Shown: positions 1 through 6,410, counted from the first letter of the stretch. The stretch: DNA of 9,512 nt from Bacteroidales bacterium UBA1219 (GCA_002309295.1 DBXF01000061.1:118312-127823), one strand, 5' to 3'. A program made the numbers and translations. The notes: a model not told the origin generated them from the sequence alone.

Positions 1-1
1 T

Positions 2-30
2 GTAGGGATGCCATATTATGACATCCCTAC
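2..30. repeat. REP-like palindrome inside the RAYT coding sequence
   Basis: A perfect inverted repeat has arms GTAGGGATG (2-10) and CATCCCTAC (22-30) around an 11-base AT-rich loop. It is translated in the transposase frame as VGMPYYDIPT. RAYT proteins are associated with short REP palindromes, and from memory GTAGGG-armed palindromes are common dispersed repeats in Bacteroidota. It is therefore probably a REP unit captured in frame by its own transposase gene. The palindrome is seen directly; the REP identity is inferred. Confidence 0.6.
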
Positions 31-292
31 CGGCAAAAACGAAGAAATGCAACGTCGTGCGAATTGTTGTGGCCGGTTGTCCTACATTATAGGGCAATTC
101 AAATCTGTTGTAACGAAATACGCCAATCGCAATAAAATTGTATTTGGGTGGCAAAACAGTTACTACGACCGCATCATACGTGATACTAACGAACGCAACA
201 GAATAGCCCTGTATATTGAACAAAATCCAATTGTGTGGAAGGACGATCGTTTTTATGGAAATAAACAATATCCCAATAAAGGAACACGATAA
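2..292 (+). CDS. REP-associated tyrosine transposase (RAYT, Y1_Tnp family), 3' part only
   Basis: This is the C-terminal part of a single-strand transposase of the IS200/IS605-like Y1 (HUH) superfamily, in the group linked to REP palindromes. The visible 96 residues carry the group's typical end: a helix reading GRLSYIIGQFKSVVTKYAN, then FGWQNSYYDRIIRD, then RIALYIEQNPIVWKDDRFY. The HUH metal-binding motif would lie further upstream, outside the window, so the frame is open at the left edge; the ATG at 8 is internal and is not taken as the start. Relatives normally stop a few residues after the NPxxWxxDRFY motif. Here eleven more codons follow, and they overlap the start of mcrC in another frame. 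The first codons lie in a perfect 9-bp palindrome, listed separately. Family assignment is confident; whether the whole gene is intact cannot be seen. Confidence 0.82.
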   Translation, partial: VGMPYYDIPTGKNEEMQRRANCCGRLSYIIGQFKSVVTKYANRNKIVFGWQNSYYDRIIRDTNERNRIALYIEQNPIVWKDDRFYGNKQYPNKGTR

Positions 293-1547
293 AATTGACT
301 CGAAATGGGACAATAAATTGTCTGCCATCAAGTTTGAAGGCAACCCTAATGATTATATGGGTGTGCCCAAATATCTTGGGATAGACCAAAATCATTGTGC
401 CTCCTACTATATAGGTGCTTCGTGGCTTGTGCAGAATAAATGTGCGGTTATTGTCCATCCTAAGATTGAAAATGTCGATTTCGTGAAAATGTTTTTAGCA
501 GCGTTGGAGGTGGATACAGAAAACGAATCCGATTATTTCTCAAAATGTTACGGCATACAATTCGATGAACCTTTGATAGAAACCGACGAACGTCTCAACC
601 AACTTACTCCTTTGTTGGTGTTGCACTACATTTCTTTGCTCGAACGTCTTGTAAAACGTGGACTGAAAAAGGATTATGTAGTGCGTGAGGAAAATCTGAA
701 ATCAAAAGTCAAAGGCAGAATTCTGTTTTCCAAACATTTGCAGAAGAACGTATTTCAACAGCGAGAAGACCGTGTTTTCTGTCAGTTTCAGGAATATACC
801 GACGATATTCCCGAAAACCGTCTTTTGAAAAAGGCTCTGCTTTTTGCCGAAAGGGTTATCAATAATTATTCCAGTTTAAGAAAGCAGATAGAAACTACAG
901 ATTTACCCAACCGTATGGCCAAGATAAATGTCGCATTCCAGCATATTTCGGACGATATAGAGGTGTGGCAGGTTAAGAAGCTTTCGTCCAACAAACTTTT
1001 CAAAGAGCATGGTCAAGCAGTCAAAGTTGCCAAGATGCTACTCCGCCGTTTCCAATACTCTATCGACAACGCTAATTTTGAGCGACATACTACACCTCCC
1101 TTCTGGATAGATATGGCAAGATTGTACGAAATGTGGGTTTATAGTAAGTTGAATTCTGCATATAGTGACGAGATTGTATTTCAGGTCGATGGACATTGCC
1201 GTACAGCTGTGGATTTCATAAAAAAGGACGAGCGTCTGATTATGGATTCCAAATATAAGCCTCATTACGAGGATTCGAACAAGGGCATATTAGAAGATAT
1301 ACGGGAGATTAGTGGATATGCTCGCGACAACAAGATTCTAAAACGTTTAAATGCAGATGAGCAGGAAGTTAAGTGTGTAATTATCTATCCCCAGCGTGAA
1401 ATTATTAAATCAGAAGATGGCTTGGATTCAAGGGATGATTGTAAAGAGATTACCGATTTTGAAAGTGGTGATATATTAACTCAATGTTCAAAGATTAGCT
1501 GGTTTCGCAACTTTTACAAAATCAGTATCCCTCTCCCTAAAAATTGA
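255..1547 (+). CDS. mcrC: McrC-family subunit of a McrBC-type restriction system
   Basis: This is a 430-residue protein of the McrBC 5-methylcytosine restriction family (McrC). In that system McrC supplies the nuclease and stimulates the McrB AAA+ GTPase, which recognises the modified DNA. The N-terminal part (about 1-150) matches the family's beta-rich domain. The central part has the segments KVKGRILFSKHLQKN (151-165) and DDIPENRLLKKAL (183-195). A PD-(D/E)xK-type nuclease site is visible as D320 (AVDFI) followed by D331-S-K333 (IMDSKYKP), with E292 in WIDMARLYEMWVY. The start at 255 (MEINNIPIKEH) is preferred over the in-frame ATG at 216, because the extra residues would lie entirely in transposase coding sequence and the IPIKEH start resembles relatives as I recall them. 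Length is normal for Bacteroidales homologues. A McrB gene is expected directly upstream, but a transposase end is there instead, so the system is split, orphaned or rearranged. The gene is AT-rich compared with the genes after 1599, consistent with an accessory origin. Confidence 0.85.
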   Translation: MEINNIPIKEHDKIDSKWDNKLSAIKFEGNPNDYMGVPKYLGIDQNHCASYYIGASWLVQNKCAVIVHPKIENVDFVKMFLAALEVDTENESDYFSKCYGIQFDEPLIETDERLNQLTPLLVLHYISLLERLVKRGLKKDYVVREENLKSKVKGRILFSKHLQKNVFQQREDRVFCQFQEYTDDIPENRLLKKALLFAERVINNYSSLRKQIETTDLPNRMAKINVAFQHISDDIEVWQVKKLSSNKLFKEHGQAVKVAKMLLRRFQYSIDNANFERHTTPPFWIDMARLYEMWVYSKLNSAYSDEIVFQVDGHCRTAVDFIKKDERLIMDSKYKPHYEDSNKGILEDIREISGYARDNKILKRLNADEQEVKCVIIYPQREIIKSEDGLDSRDDCKEITDFESGDILTQCSKISWFRNFYKISIPLPKN

Positions 1548-1576
1548 ATCGCTTTTTAGATAGTAACAAAAAAAAG

Positions 1577-1597
1577 ATTCCGAGTTCCGAATTCCGA
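1577..1597. repeat. Tandem heptamer array (A/G)TTCCGA x3
   Basis: Three adjacent 7-base units, ATTCCGA (1577-1583), GTTCCGA (1584-1590) and ATTCCGA (1591-1597), fill much of the 51-base gap between the convergent mcrC and purM genes. The following ATTA contains the reverse complement of the purM TAA stop, so the array abuts that gene's end. No convincing intrinsic terminator accompanies it. Confidence 0.75.
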
Positions 1598-1598
1598 A

Positions 1599-2765
1599 TT
1601 AGTACTCAAACACTCCGTGTTGCGATTTCACGGTAACTTTTTTGCCTTCGCAGGCTTCGCAGTGGCCGATGATTTGAGCGTCGATGTTGAATGACTTGGC
1701 GATGGCGATAATGTCGTTGGCCGTAGCCTCGTCGGTGTAGATTTCCATGCGGTGTCCCATGTTGAAGACTTTGTACATCTCCGCCCAGTCGGTCTGGCTC
1801 TGCTCGTGTATCATGCGGAACAGGGGAGGAGTGTCGAACAGGTTGTCCTTCACCACATGCAGGTTGTCGATAAAATGCAGCACTTTTGTCTGTGCTCCAC
1901 CGCTGCAGTGCACCATGCCGCAGATGTCCTTGCGGTGGTTTTTCAGTATCTCGGCAACGATGGGGGCGTAGGTCCTTGTGGGTGAGAGCACCATCTTGCC
2001 TGCGTCAACGCCAGGCACTTCGGTGGGCGATGTGAGCATCAGGTTGCCGCAGTACACCACCTCGTCGGGCAGACAGTTGTCGTAGCTTTCGGGATATTTC
2101 TCTGCATAGACTTTGCTGAACACGTCGTGACGTGCCGAGGTGAGGCCGTTGCTGCCCATGCCTCCGTTGTAGGCCGTCTCGTAAGTGGCCTGACCGAAGG
2201 AGCTCAGTCCCACTATGACGTTGCCGGCTTTTATGTTGTGGTTGCTGATAACGTCGCTGCGGCGGATACGTGCCGTAACGGTGGAGTCCACCACAATGGT
2301 ACGGGCTAGGTCGCCGATGTCGGCAGTCTCGCCGCCGGTGGAGTAGATGCCCACGCCCAGAGCGCGCATCTCTTCGAGGAAACTCTCCGTGCCGTTGATG
2401 ACGGCGGCAATTACCTCGCCGGGGATAAGGCGTTTGTTGCGGCCGATGGTAGAGGAAAGCAGTATGTTGTCCGTGATGCCCACGCACAGCAGGTCGTCGA
2501 GGTTCATCACGATGGCGTCGATGGCGATGCCTTTCCAAACGCTGAGGTCGCCCGTCTCGCGCCAGTACATATATGCCAGCGACGATTTGGTGCCCGCGCC
2601 GTCGGCGTGCATCACCGTGCAGTAGTCGGCGTCGCCGGCAAGGATGTCGGGCACTATCTTACAGAAAGCCTTGGGATACAGACCTTTGTCGATGTTCTTG
2701 ATGGCGTTGTGCACATCTTCTTTCGATGCCGAAACGCCTCTTTGATTGTATTTTAAATTGTCCAC
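1599..2765 (-). CDS. purM: Phosphoribosylformylglycinamidine cyclo-ligase (AIR synthase), Bacteroidota type
   Basis: This cytosolic enzyme of de novo purine synthesis closes the imidazole ring: FGAM + ATP gives aminoimidazole ribotide + ADP + phosphate. PurM-superfamily signatures are clear: HADGAGTK (53-60, nucleotide/phosphate loop), MNLDDLLCVG (87-96) and STGGETADIGD (142-152). The start is taken as the GTG at 2765 (then DNLKYNQRGVSASKED), giving 388 residues, close to Bacteroidales relatives. The frame stays open upstream to an ATG at 2969, but that extension is AT-rich, does not resemble the family, crosses this gene's promoter and overlaps the divergent Wzz-like gene's leader. At 388 residues it is longer than the roughly 345 of canonical PurM, and the central motif differs (SSTIGRN after the D-D-L motif), so some databases would call it AIR synthase-related. 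No purine-pathway neighbour is visible. It is convergent with mcrC and divergent from the polysaccharide genes. Confidence 0.86.
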   Translation of the reverse strand: MDNLKYNQRGVSASKEDVHNAIKNIDKGLYPKAFCKIVPDILAGDADYCTVMHADGAGTKSSLAYMYWRETGDLSVWKGIAIDAIVMNLDDLLCVGITDNILLSSTIGRNKRLIPGEVIAAVINGTESFLEEMRALGVGIYSTGGETADIGDLARTIVVDSTVTARIRRSDVISNHNIKAGNVIVGLSSFGQATYETAYNGGMGSNGLTSARHDVFSKVYAEKYPESYDNCLPDEVVYCGNLMLTSPTEVPGVDAGKMVLSPTRTYAPIVAEILKNHRKDICGMVHCSGGAQTKVLHFIDNLHVVKDNLFDTPPLFRMIHEQSQTDWAEMYKVFNMGHRMEIYTDEATANDIIAIAKSFNIDAQIIGHCEACEGKKVTVKSQHGVFEY

Positions 2766-2785
2766 TGTTGCTTGTAAATTTTTTG

Positions 2786-2793
2786 CAAAGATA
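2786..2793 (-). promoter_or_regulatory. Bacteroidota -7 promoter element for purM
   Basis: On the minus strand TATCTTTG matches the TAnnTTTG -7 consensus exactly. It ends 20 bases before the GTG chosen as the purM start, so the leader would be only about 14 nucleotides. The expected -33 region is a T-run rather than a clear TTTG. The site supports the GTG start, because transcripts from it cannot encode the longer upstream frame. Confidence 0.7.
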
Positions 2794-2811
2794 CGATTTT
2801 TTTGTGATGAA

Positions 2812-2832
2812 AAAAAATCCAGTGGATTTTTT
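2812..2832. repeat. AT-rich inverted repeat beside the purM promoter
   Basis: Arms AAAAAATCC (2812-2820) and GGATTTTTT (2824-2832) flank a 3-base loop. It lies where the purM -33 region should be, between divergent genes, so it does not end any gene. It may be an operator or simply a by-product of A/T-rich promoter DNA. Confidence 0.45.
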
Positions 2833-2862
2833 GATAGCACGAAGTGCGGAGAATAAAAGATA

Positions 2863-2876
2863 TTAGTGATTAGTGA
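2863..2876. repeat. Tandem heptamer TTAGTGA x2
   Basis: Two perfect adjacent copies of TTAGTGA lie upstream of the Wzz-like gene. The same unit, in reverse complement and rotated, appears twice just before the YbjQ-family gene at 9325-9338, and one copy begins the array at 5333. Confidence 0.6.
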
Positions 2877-2923
2877 AAAGTTTGAAATTTTGTGCAATAT
2901 TTCCGAAAGCTCTGCGTTAATAT

Positions 2924-2960
2924 CCGTTGTCGTTGGTAAACGGCACGTTTTTTTATTTTT
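2924..2960 (+). terminator. Possible attenuator in the leader of the Wzz-like gene
   Basis: A stem CCGTT (2924-2928) / AACGG (2939-2943) with a 10-base loop is followed four bases later by T7 (2948-2954) and, after one A, by T5. This has the form of a weak intrinsic terminator located about 20 to 57 bases before the ATG at 2981, so it would act as attenuation if functional. The stem is short, and no clear TAnnTTTG promoter is visible upstream of it. Confidence 0.35.
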
Positions 2961-2980
2961 ATCAAACAACAGACATACAG

Positions 2981-3826
2981 ATGGAACAAAATTTTTATGA
3001 GAGCGGATTCTCTTTGAAAAATTCCTTGAAATTCTTTTACAGGCATCGTGTGGTGCTTTTGGTGGTATTTGTGGCGGCGTTGGTGGCCTCCACTGTGGTG
3101 GCTTTTCTTTTGCAGGAACGTTTCGACGCCAAGGCGGTGATGTTCCCCACTAGCTCCAACCGTGTCTCCAAGTCGGTTGTGGTGGACCGCTACAGCATGG
3201 ACGTGCTCGACTACGGCATAGAACGCGACTGCGAATATGCCCTGCAGGTGCTCTCGTCCGACGCTATGATGCGCGACGTGTGCGAGCATTTCGACCTGAT
3301 GAACCACTACGGCATCAACCAGAACGCCAAGGACAAATATTTCCGCTTATACGAGATGTATAGAGCTTACGTAACTGTCAAACGCACCGAATTTCTTGGT
3401 ATAGAGATTAAGGTTACCGATTTCGACCCCCAGACTGCTGCCGACATAGCCAACTATATCACAGCTAATTACGACACCATGTGCACCAAAATCCTAGCCC
3501 CGCGCACCGACGGCGCCATCGAGCTTATGGAAAATGTGTCAAACCGTCTGCAAGAGGAAATACAGTCCACGAGCGACCCGCTGCTACTGAAATATAAGAA
3601 CAAGGAGCTGGCTTCCATTCAGACACAACTTGCCGAACGCAAGGCCGATGCCGAGGTGGTTATGCCACGCAAGTTCTGGGTGGACGAGGCGGTGCCCTCC
3701 GACCATAAGTCGTTCCCAAAACGCTCGATAGTAATACTGATAGGCACTTTGGCAGTGGAACTTATGTGCATTCTTGTTCTGCTTATTGCCGAAAAGTGGA
3801 AAGCCGTTAAAAACGAACTGAAATAG
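2981..3826 (+). CDS. Wzz-like polysaccharide co-polymerase (chain-length determinant)
   Basis: This 281-residue inner-membrane protein has the polysaccharide co-polymerase layout: a short cytoplasmic N-terminus, TM1 (about 24-44), a large periplasmic domain and TM2 (about 249-270) just before a basic cytoplasmic tail. Typical family features are the strand-like segment YVTVKRTEFLGIEIKVTDFD followed by PQTAADIANYITANY, a helical coiled-coil-like stretch around 185-225, and prolines before TM2 (VPSDHKSFPKR). Such proteins set the chain length of O-antigen, capsule or exopolysaccharide by acting with Wzy. There is no C-terminal tyrosine-kinase domain. The ATG at 2981 is chosen because an upstream in-frame ATG at 2927 adds non-family residues across the leader hairpin. 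The polymerase/ligase gene follows 56 bases later on the same strand and probably shares its transcript. The exact glycan is unknown. Confidence 0.78.
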   Translation: MEQNFYESGFSLKNSLKFFYRHRVVLLVVFVAALVASTVVAFLLQERFDAKAVMFPTSSNRVSKSVVVDRYSMDVLDYGIERDCEYALQVLSSDAMMRDVCEHFDLMNHYGINQNAKDKYFRLYEMYRAYVTVKRTEFLGIEIKVTDFDPQTAADIANYITANYDTMCTKILAPRTDGAIELMENVSNRLQEEIQSTSDPLLLKYKNKELASIQTQLAERKADAEVVMPRKFWVDEAVPSDHKSFPKRSIVILIGTLAVELMCILVLLIAEKWKAVKNELK

Positions 3827-3843
3827 TCCTTGCTTCTTTAACC

Positions 3844-3881
3844 GGCTGTCCTTTAGCGCGATAGCCTTATTTTGTTGCTTT
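3844..3881 (+). terminator. Hairpin with T-rich tail between the Wzz-like and ligase genes
   Basis: GGCTGTC (3844-3850) can pair with GATAGCC (3860-3866), a 7-bp stem with one G-U pair and a 9-base loop. A T-rich stretch follows and runs to the ATG at 3883. It resembles an imperfect intrinsic terminator inside a two-gene unit, so it could lower ligase expression relative to the first gene. The tail is interrupted by A, G and C, which weakens the call. Confidence 0.4.
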
Positions 3882-3882
3882 T

Positions 3883-5346
3883 ATGCGTGATTTTTGGCAA
3901 AAGACAAAATGCTGGTTTTCAGAAAACAAGCTCTCCGTGGTGGTGCTGCTTGTAACTTTGCTTTTCCTTGTCGCCAACAGTTACGCCTTACGCAAGGAGT
4001 TTTACTATCTTTCGATGGTTCCGGTGGCTGGATTGCTTATCCTGCTGTTTGTCAGAAAGTTGGAGTTTGGACTTCTGTCCATCGCTTTGTTTACACCTTT
4101 TGCCATTGATTACGAGATAGTTAAAGGTTCTGAACTGTCGATGCCCACCGAACCGCTGATGGTGCTGTTTATGTTGATATTCCTTTTCAGGGTGATGCAG
4201 AAACGCAGCTACGATGGCAGGATAATGCGTCATCCCGTTACCTTGGCAGTGCTTTTCTCGTTGCTGTGGATGCTTGTTACCTCGGCCACTTCCGAGCTGC
4301 CGGGCGTGTCGTTCAAATACCTGCTGGCTCGACTGTGGTTTGTCATTCCGTGCTATTTCGCTGCAGTGCAGATTTTTAAAAATCCCAAACGGATAACGCA
4401 GTTCTATTGGTGCTACGCCATTTCGTTGCTCATAATTATCTTTATGACAACGCTTAAGACTTTCTCCAATTTCTCCGACCTGCAGACCATACACCGTGTG
4501 ATGAAGCCTTTCTACAACGACCATACCGCTTACGGTGTCACCATAGCGATGTTTGTCCCACCGGCGTTCCATTACATCTTCGAAAACAAGCAGTTGTGGT
4601 CGTGGAAACGGCTGTTCGCCATTGCTGCCTTCGTGCTTCTGCTTTTAGGCTTGGTGCTGTCGTATTCGCGTGCCGCGTGGATAAGTGTGTTGGGAGCGGT
4701 GGCGGTGTATTTTGCCATACGCTTTGGCATGAAAGTGCGTTGGATGCTCCTCTGCGGCGCTCTGGCCATAGGGCTTTTCTTCGCTTATCAGGCTGATGTT
4801 ATGTATCAGCTTGGAAAAAATAATCAGGACTCGTCGTACGACATTGCCGACCAGATAAAGTCCATCTCCAACATCTCCACCGACGCCTCCAACTTAGAGC
4901 GTCTCAACCGCTGGGCGTCGGCTCTGCGTATGTTCGAGGAACGTCCCGTAACGGGCTGGGGTCCTGGCACATACCAGTTTGTGTATGCCGGTTACCAGCG
5001 CTCTTACCAACTCTCCACCATCAGCACCAATGCCGGCAATCTTGGCAACGCCCACAGCGAATACATCGGTCCGTTGTCGGAGCAGGGTGTGCCGGGCACT
5101 GTGGCCGTGCTGCTGGTGTTCGGCGTAACATTCGCCACAGGAGTGCGCGTATATCGTACCATGAAAGAGCGTGACCACCGAAGCGCCCTTGTAACACTGA
5201 GTTTCACCCTAGGATTGCTCACATATTATATCCACGGCATTTTCAACAATTTCCTCGACACCGACAAACTATCCGTCCCCTTCTGGGGCTTCACCGCCGT
5301 GGTGGTGGCAATGGACGTGTACCGTAATACGGTTAGTGATGAGTAA
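3883..5346 (+). CDS. O-antigen ligase/polymerase-like membrane protein (Wzy_C/WaaL family)
   Basis: This 487-residue polytopic inner-membrane protein has roughly ten or more hydrophobic segments and one large periplasmic loop. Diagnostic parts are SYSRAAW (260-266, equivalent to the S-x-S-R-G/A motif before the big loop), the loop region with NRWASALRMFEERPVTGWG (342-360) and then PGTYQF, and NAHSEYIGPLSEQGVPG (389-405), whose histidine and E-x-G-x-x-G pattern is conserved in O-antigen ligases and polymerases. The family either polymerises lipid-linked repeat units (Wzy) or transfers finished glycan to lipid A core or protein (WaaL, PglL); the sequence alone does not decide. The preceding Wzz-like gene favours a polymerase or exopolysaccharide role. 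The last codons (V-S-D-E-stop) lie inside a heptamer repeat array, so the original C-terminus may have been altered. The gene converges on the nitrilase-family gene. Confidence 0.82.
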   Translation: MRDFWQKTKCWFSENKLSVVVLLVTLLFLVANSYALRKEFYYLSMVPVAGLLILLFVRKLEFGLLSIALFTPFAIDYEIVKGSELSMPTEPLMVLFMLIFLFRVMQKRSYDGRIMRHPVTLAVLFSLLWMLVTSATSELPGVSFKYLLARLWFVIPCYFAAVQIFKNPKRITQFYWCYAISLLIIIFMTTLKTFSNFSDLQTIHRVMKPFYNDHTAYGVTIAMFVPPAFHYIFENKQLWSWKRLFAIAAFVLLLLGLVLSYSRAAWISVLGAVAVYFAIRFGMKVRWMLLCGALAIGLFFAYQADVMYQLGKNNQDSSYDIADQIKSISNISTDASNLERLNRWASALRMFEERPVTGWGPGTYQFVYAGYQRSYQLSTISTNAGNLGNAHSEYIGPLSEQGVPGTVAVLLVFGVTFATGVRVYRTMKERDHRSALVTLSFTLGLLTYYIHGIFNNFLDTDKLSVPFWGFTAVVVAMDVYRNTVSDE

Positions 5347-5367
5347 TTTGTAATTGGTAATGTGCAA
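5333..5367. repeat. Degenerate tandem heptamer array, left half
   Basis: Five consecutive 7-base units can be laid out: TTAGTGA (5333), TGAGTAA (5340), TTTGTAA (5347), TTGGTAA (5354) and TGTGCAA (5361). They share a T..GT(A/G)A pattern. The first two overlap the last codons and the stop of the membrane-protein gene. The last unit forms one arm of the hairpin that follows. Confidence 0.6.
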
Positions 5368-5380
5368 TGTATTTTGCACA
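5361..5380. repeat. Inverted repeat between convergent genes
   Basis: A perfect 7-bp inverted repeat TGTGCAA (5361-5367) / TTGCACA (5374-5380) has a 6-base loop. It sits between the ends of the convergent polymerase and nitrilase genes. It might act as a bidirectional RNA 3'-end stem, but no T-run follows on either strand. Beyond it, ACT recurs with 7-base spacing (5385, 5392), so the heptamer pattern continues in the opposite polarity. Confidence 0.55.
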
Positions 5381-5449
5381 ATTCACTGGCAACTGACTAC
5401 CGTCTGATGCCCGTCAACAATTTATAGTTTAGAACTTAAAACAGAGCTG

Positions 5450-6322
5450 TCACTCGTCGATAAAGCGTTTGAGTATAGGCTCATAGCTGTCGATGCGGCG
5501 GTCGCGGAGATATGGCCAGTGCATGCGGTAAAGGTTGCTTTCGTCGAGGTTTATCTCCTCTACATGCAGGGCTTCGTCGAGGTGCGGTGCCTGATATTTC
5601 ACACGTCCGAAGGCGTTGGTGATAAACGAGCCGCCCCAGAACTGCATGTCGCCCTCCATGCCGGTGCGGTTTACCGACACCACGGGGACTCCGTTGGCCA
5701 CGGAATGAGCGCGTTGTATGGTCTGCCATGCCTGATACTGCTCGTCGTTGGTGGCCTCGTCCTGCGAGGTGGCCCAGCCTATGGCGGTAGGGTAGAACAG
5801 TATTTCAGCGCCTTTGAGGGCAGTAATGCGCGCTGCTTCGGGATACCACTGGTCCCAGCATATAAGCACGCCGATGGTGGCGAAACGTGTCTTGAACACC
5901 TTGTATCCTAGGTCGCCGGGTGTGAAATAGAATTTCTCGTAGTAGCCCGGGTCGTCGGGGATGTGCATCTTGCGGTATTTGTCGAGATAGGTGCCGTCGG
6001 CGTCGATAACGGCGGCCGTGTTGTGGTACATTCCTTCGGCGCGTTTTTCGAACAGCGATGCCACTATCACCACGCCAAGTTCTTTGGCCAAAGCCGAGAA
6101 CAACTCAGTCGTGGGGCCTGGAATATGTTCGGCAAGCTTGAAGTTGTGGTAGGCCTCCACATCGCAGAAATATAGCGACGCAAAAAGTTCCTGAAGACAT
6201 ACAATATTGGCTCCTTGTGCGGCCAAAGCGCGTATCTGCTCCGTGGCGCGTGAGATATTGGCCTGCTTGTCGGCCACACATTTTAGCTGGGCTATGCCCA
6301 CTTTAACTTTGCGTTCGCTCAT
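5450..6322 (-). CDS. aguB: N-carbamoylputrescine amidase-like carbon-nitrogen hydrolase
   Basis: This 290-residue cytosolic nitrilase-superfamily enzyme has the complete catalytic set: E45 in VCLQELF, K118 in YRKMHIPDDPGYYEK, and C155 in GVLICWDQWYPEAAR. The IPDDPGYYEKFYF stretch, the ICWDQWYPE site and the ending MHWPYLRDRRIDSY are typical of AguB, which hydrolyses N-carbamoylputrescine to putrescine, CO2 and ammonia in the arginine-agmatine route. The length agrees with the family. The ATG at 6322 (MSERKVKVGIAQLK) fits the normal N-terminus. The usual partner, agmatine deiminase (aguA), is not adjacent here. The gene upstream ends in a terminator, so aguB should have its own promoter, but no exact -7 element is visible in the short gap. 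A related C-N hydrolase with another amide substrate remains possible. Confidence 0.87.
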   Translation of the reverse strand: MSERKVKVGIAQLKCVADKQANISRATEQIRALAAQGANIVCLQELFASLYFCDVEAYHNFKLAEHIPGPTTELFSALAKELGVVIVASLFEKRAEGMYHNTAAVIDADGTYLDKYRKMHIPDDPGYYEKFYFTPGDLGYKVFKTRFATIGVLICWDQWYPEAARITALKGAEILFYPTAIGWATSQDEATNDEQYQAWQTIQRAHSVANGVPVVSVNRTGMEGDMQFWGGSFITNAFGRVKYQAPHLDEALHVEEINLDESNLYRMHWPYLRDRRIDSYEPILKRFIDE

Positions 6323-6344
6323 ATCGTTGGTGTGTTTGGTGTCG

Positions 6345-6382
6345 AAAAAAAACCGACAAGATGATATTTCGCATCAAGTCGG
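6345..6382 (-). terminator. Intrinsic terminator of the YD-repeat gene
   Basis: On the minus strand CCGAC (6382-6378) pairs with GTCGG (6357-6353), and an inner GATG pairs with CATC across a two-base internal loop. Eight T residues follow directly (6352-6345). It lies 29 bases after the stop of the secreted YD-repeat gene and 23 bases before the start of the nitrilase gene, so it separates the two transcripts. Confidence 0.75.
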
Positions 6383-6410
6383 AATACAAAAATTATGAAA
6401 AAACTTTCTA

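Noticed and set aside
186..458. A 90-codon minus-strand frame over the RAYT/mcrC junction
   Set aside because: It is antisense to two supported coding regions and has no recognisable features.
2005..2538. A 177-codon minus-strand frame inside purM
   Set aside because: It is a shadow of purM in another frame, rich in Arg and His as expected from GC-rich antiphase reading, with no family resemblance.
2898..2905. Possible -7 element TATTTCCG for the Wzz-like gene, with TTTG at 2881
   Set aside because: Two positions differ from TAnnTTTG, and the spacing to the putative -33 box (13 bases) is too short.
3868..3875. A TATTTTG word before the ligase gene as a promoter
   Set aside because: It is one base short of the TAnnTTTG spacing and lies in the T-rich tail of a hairpin within a likely two-gene unit.
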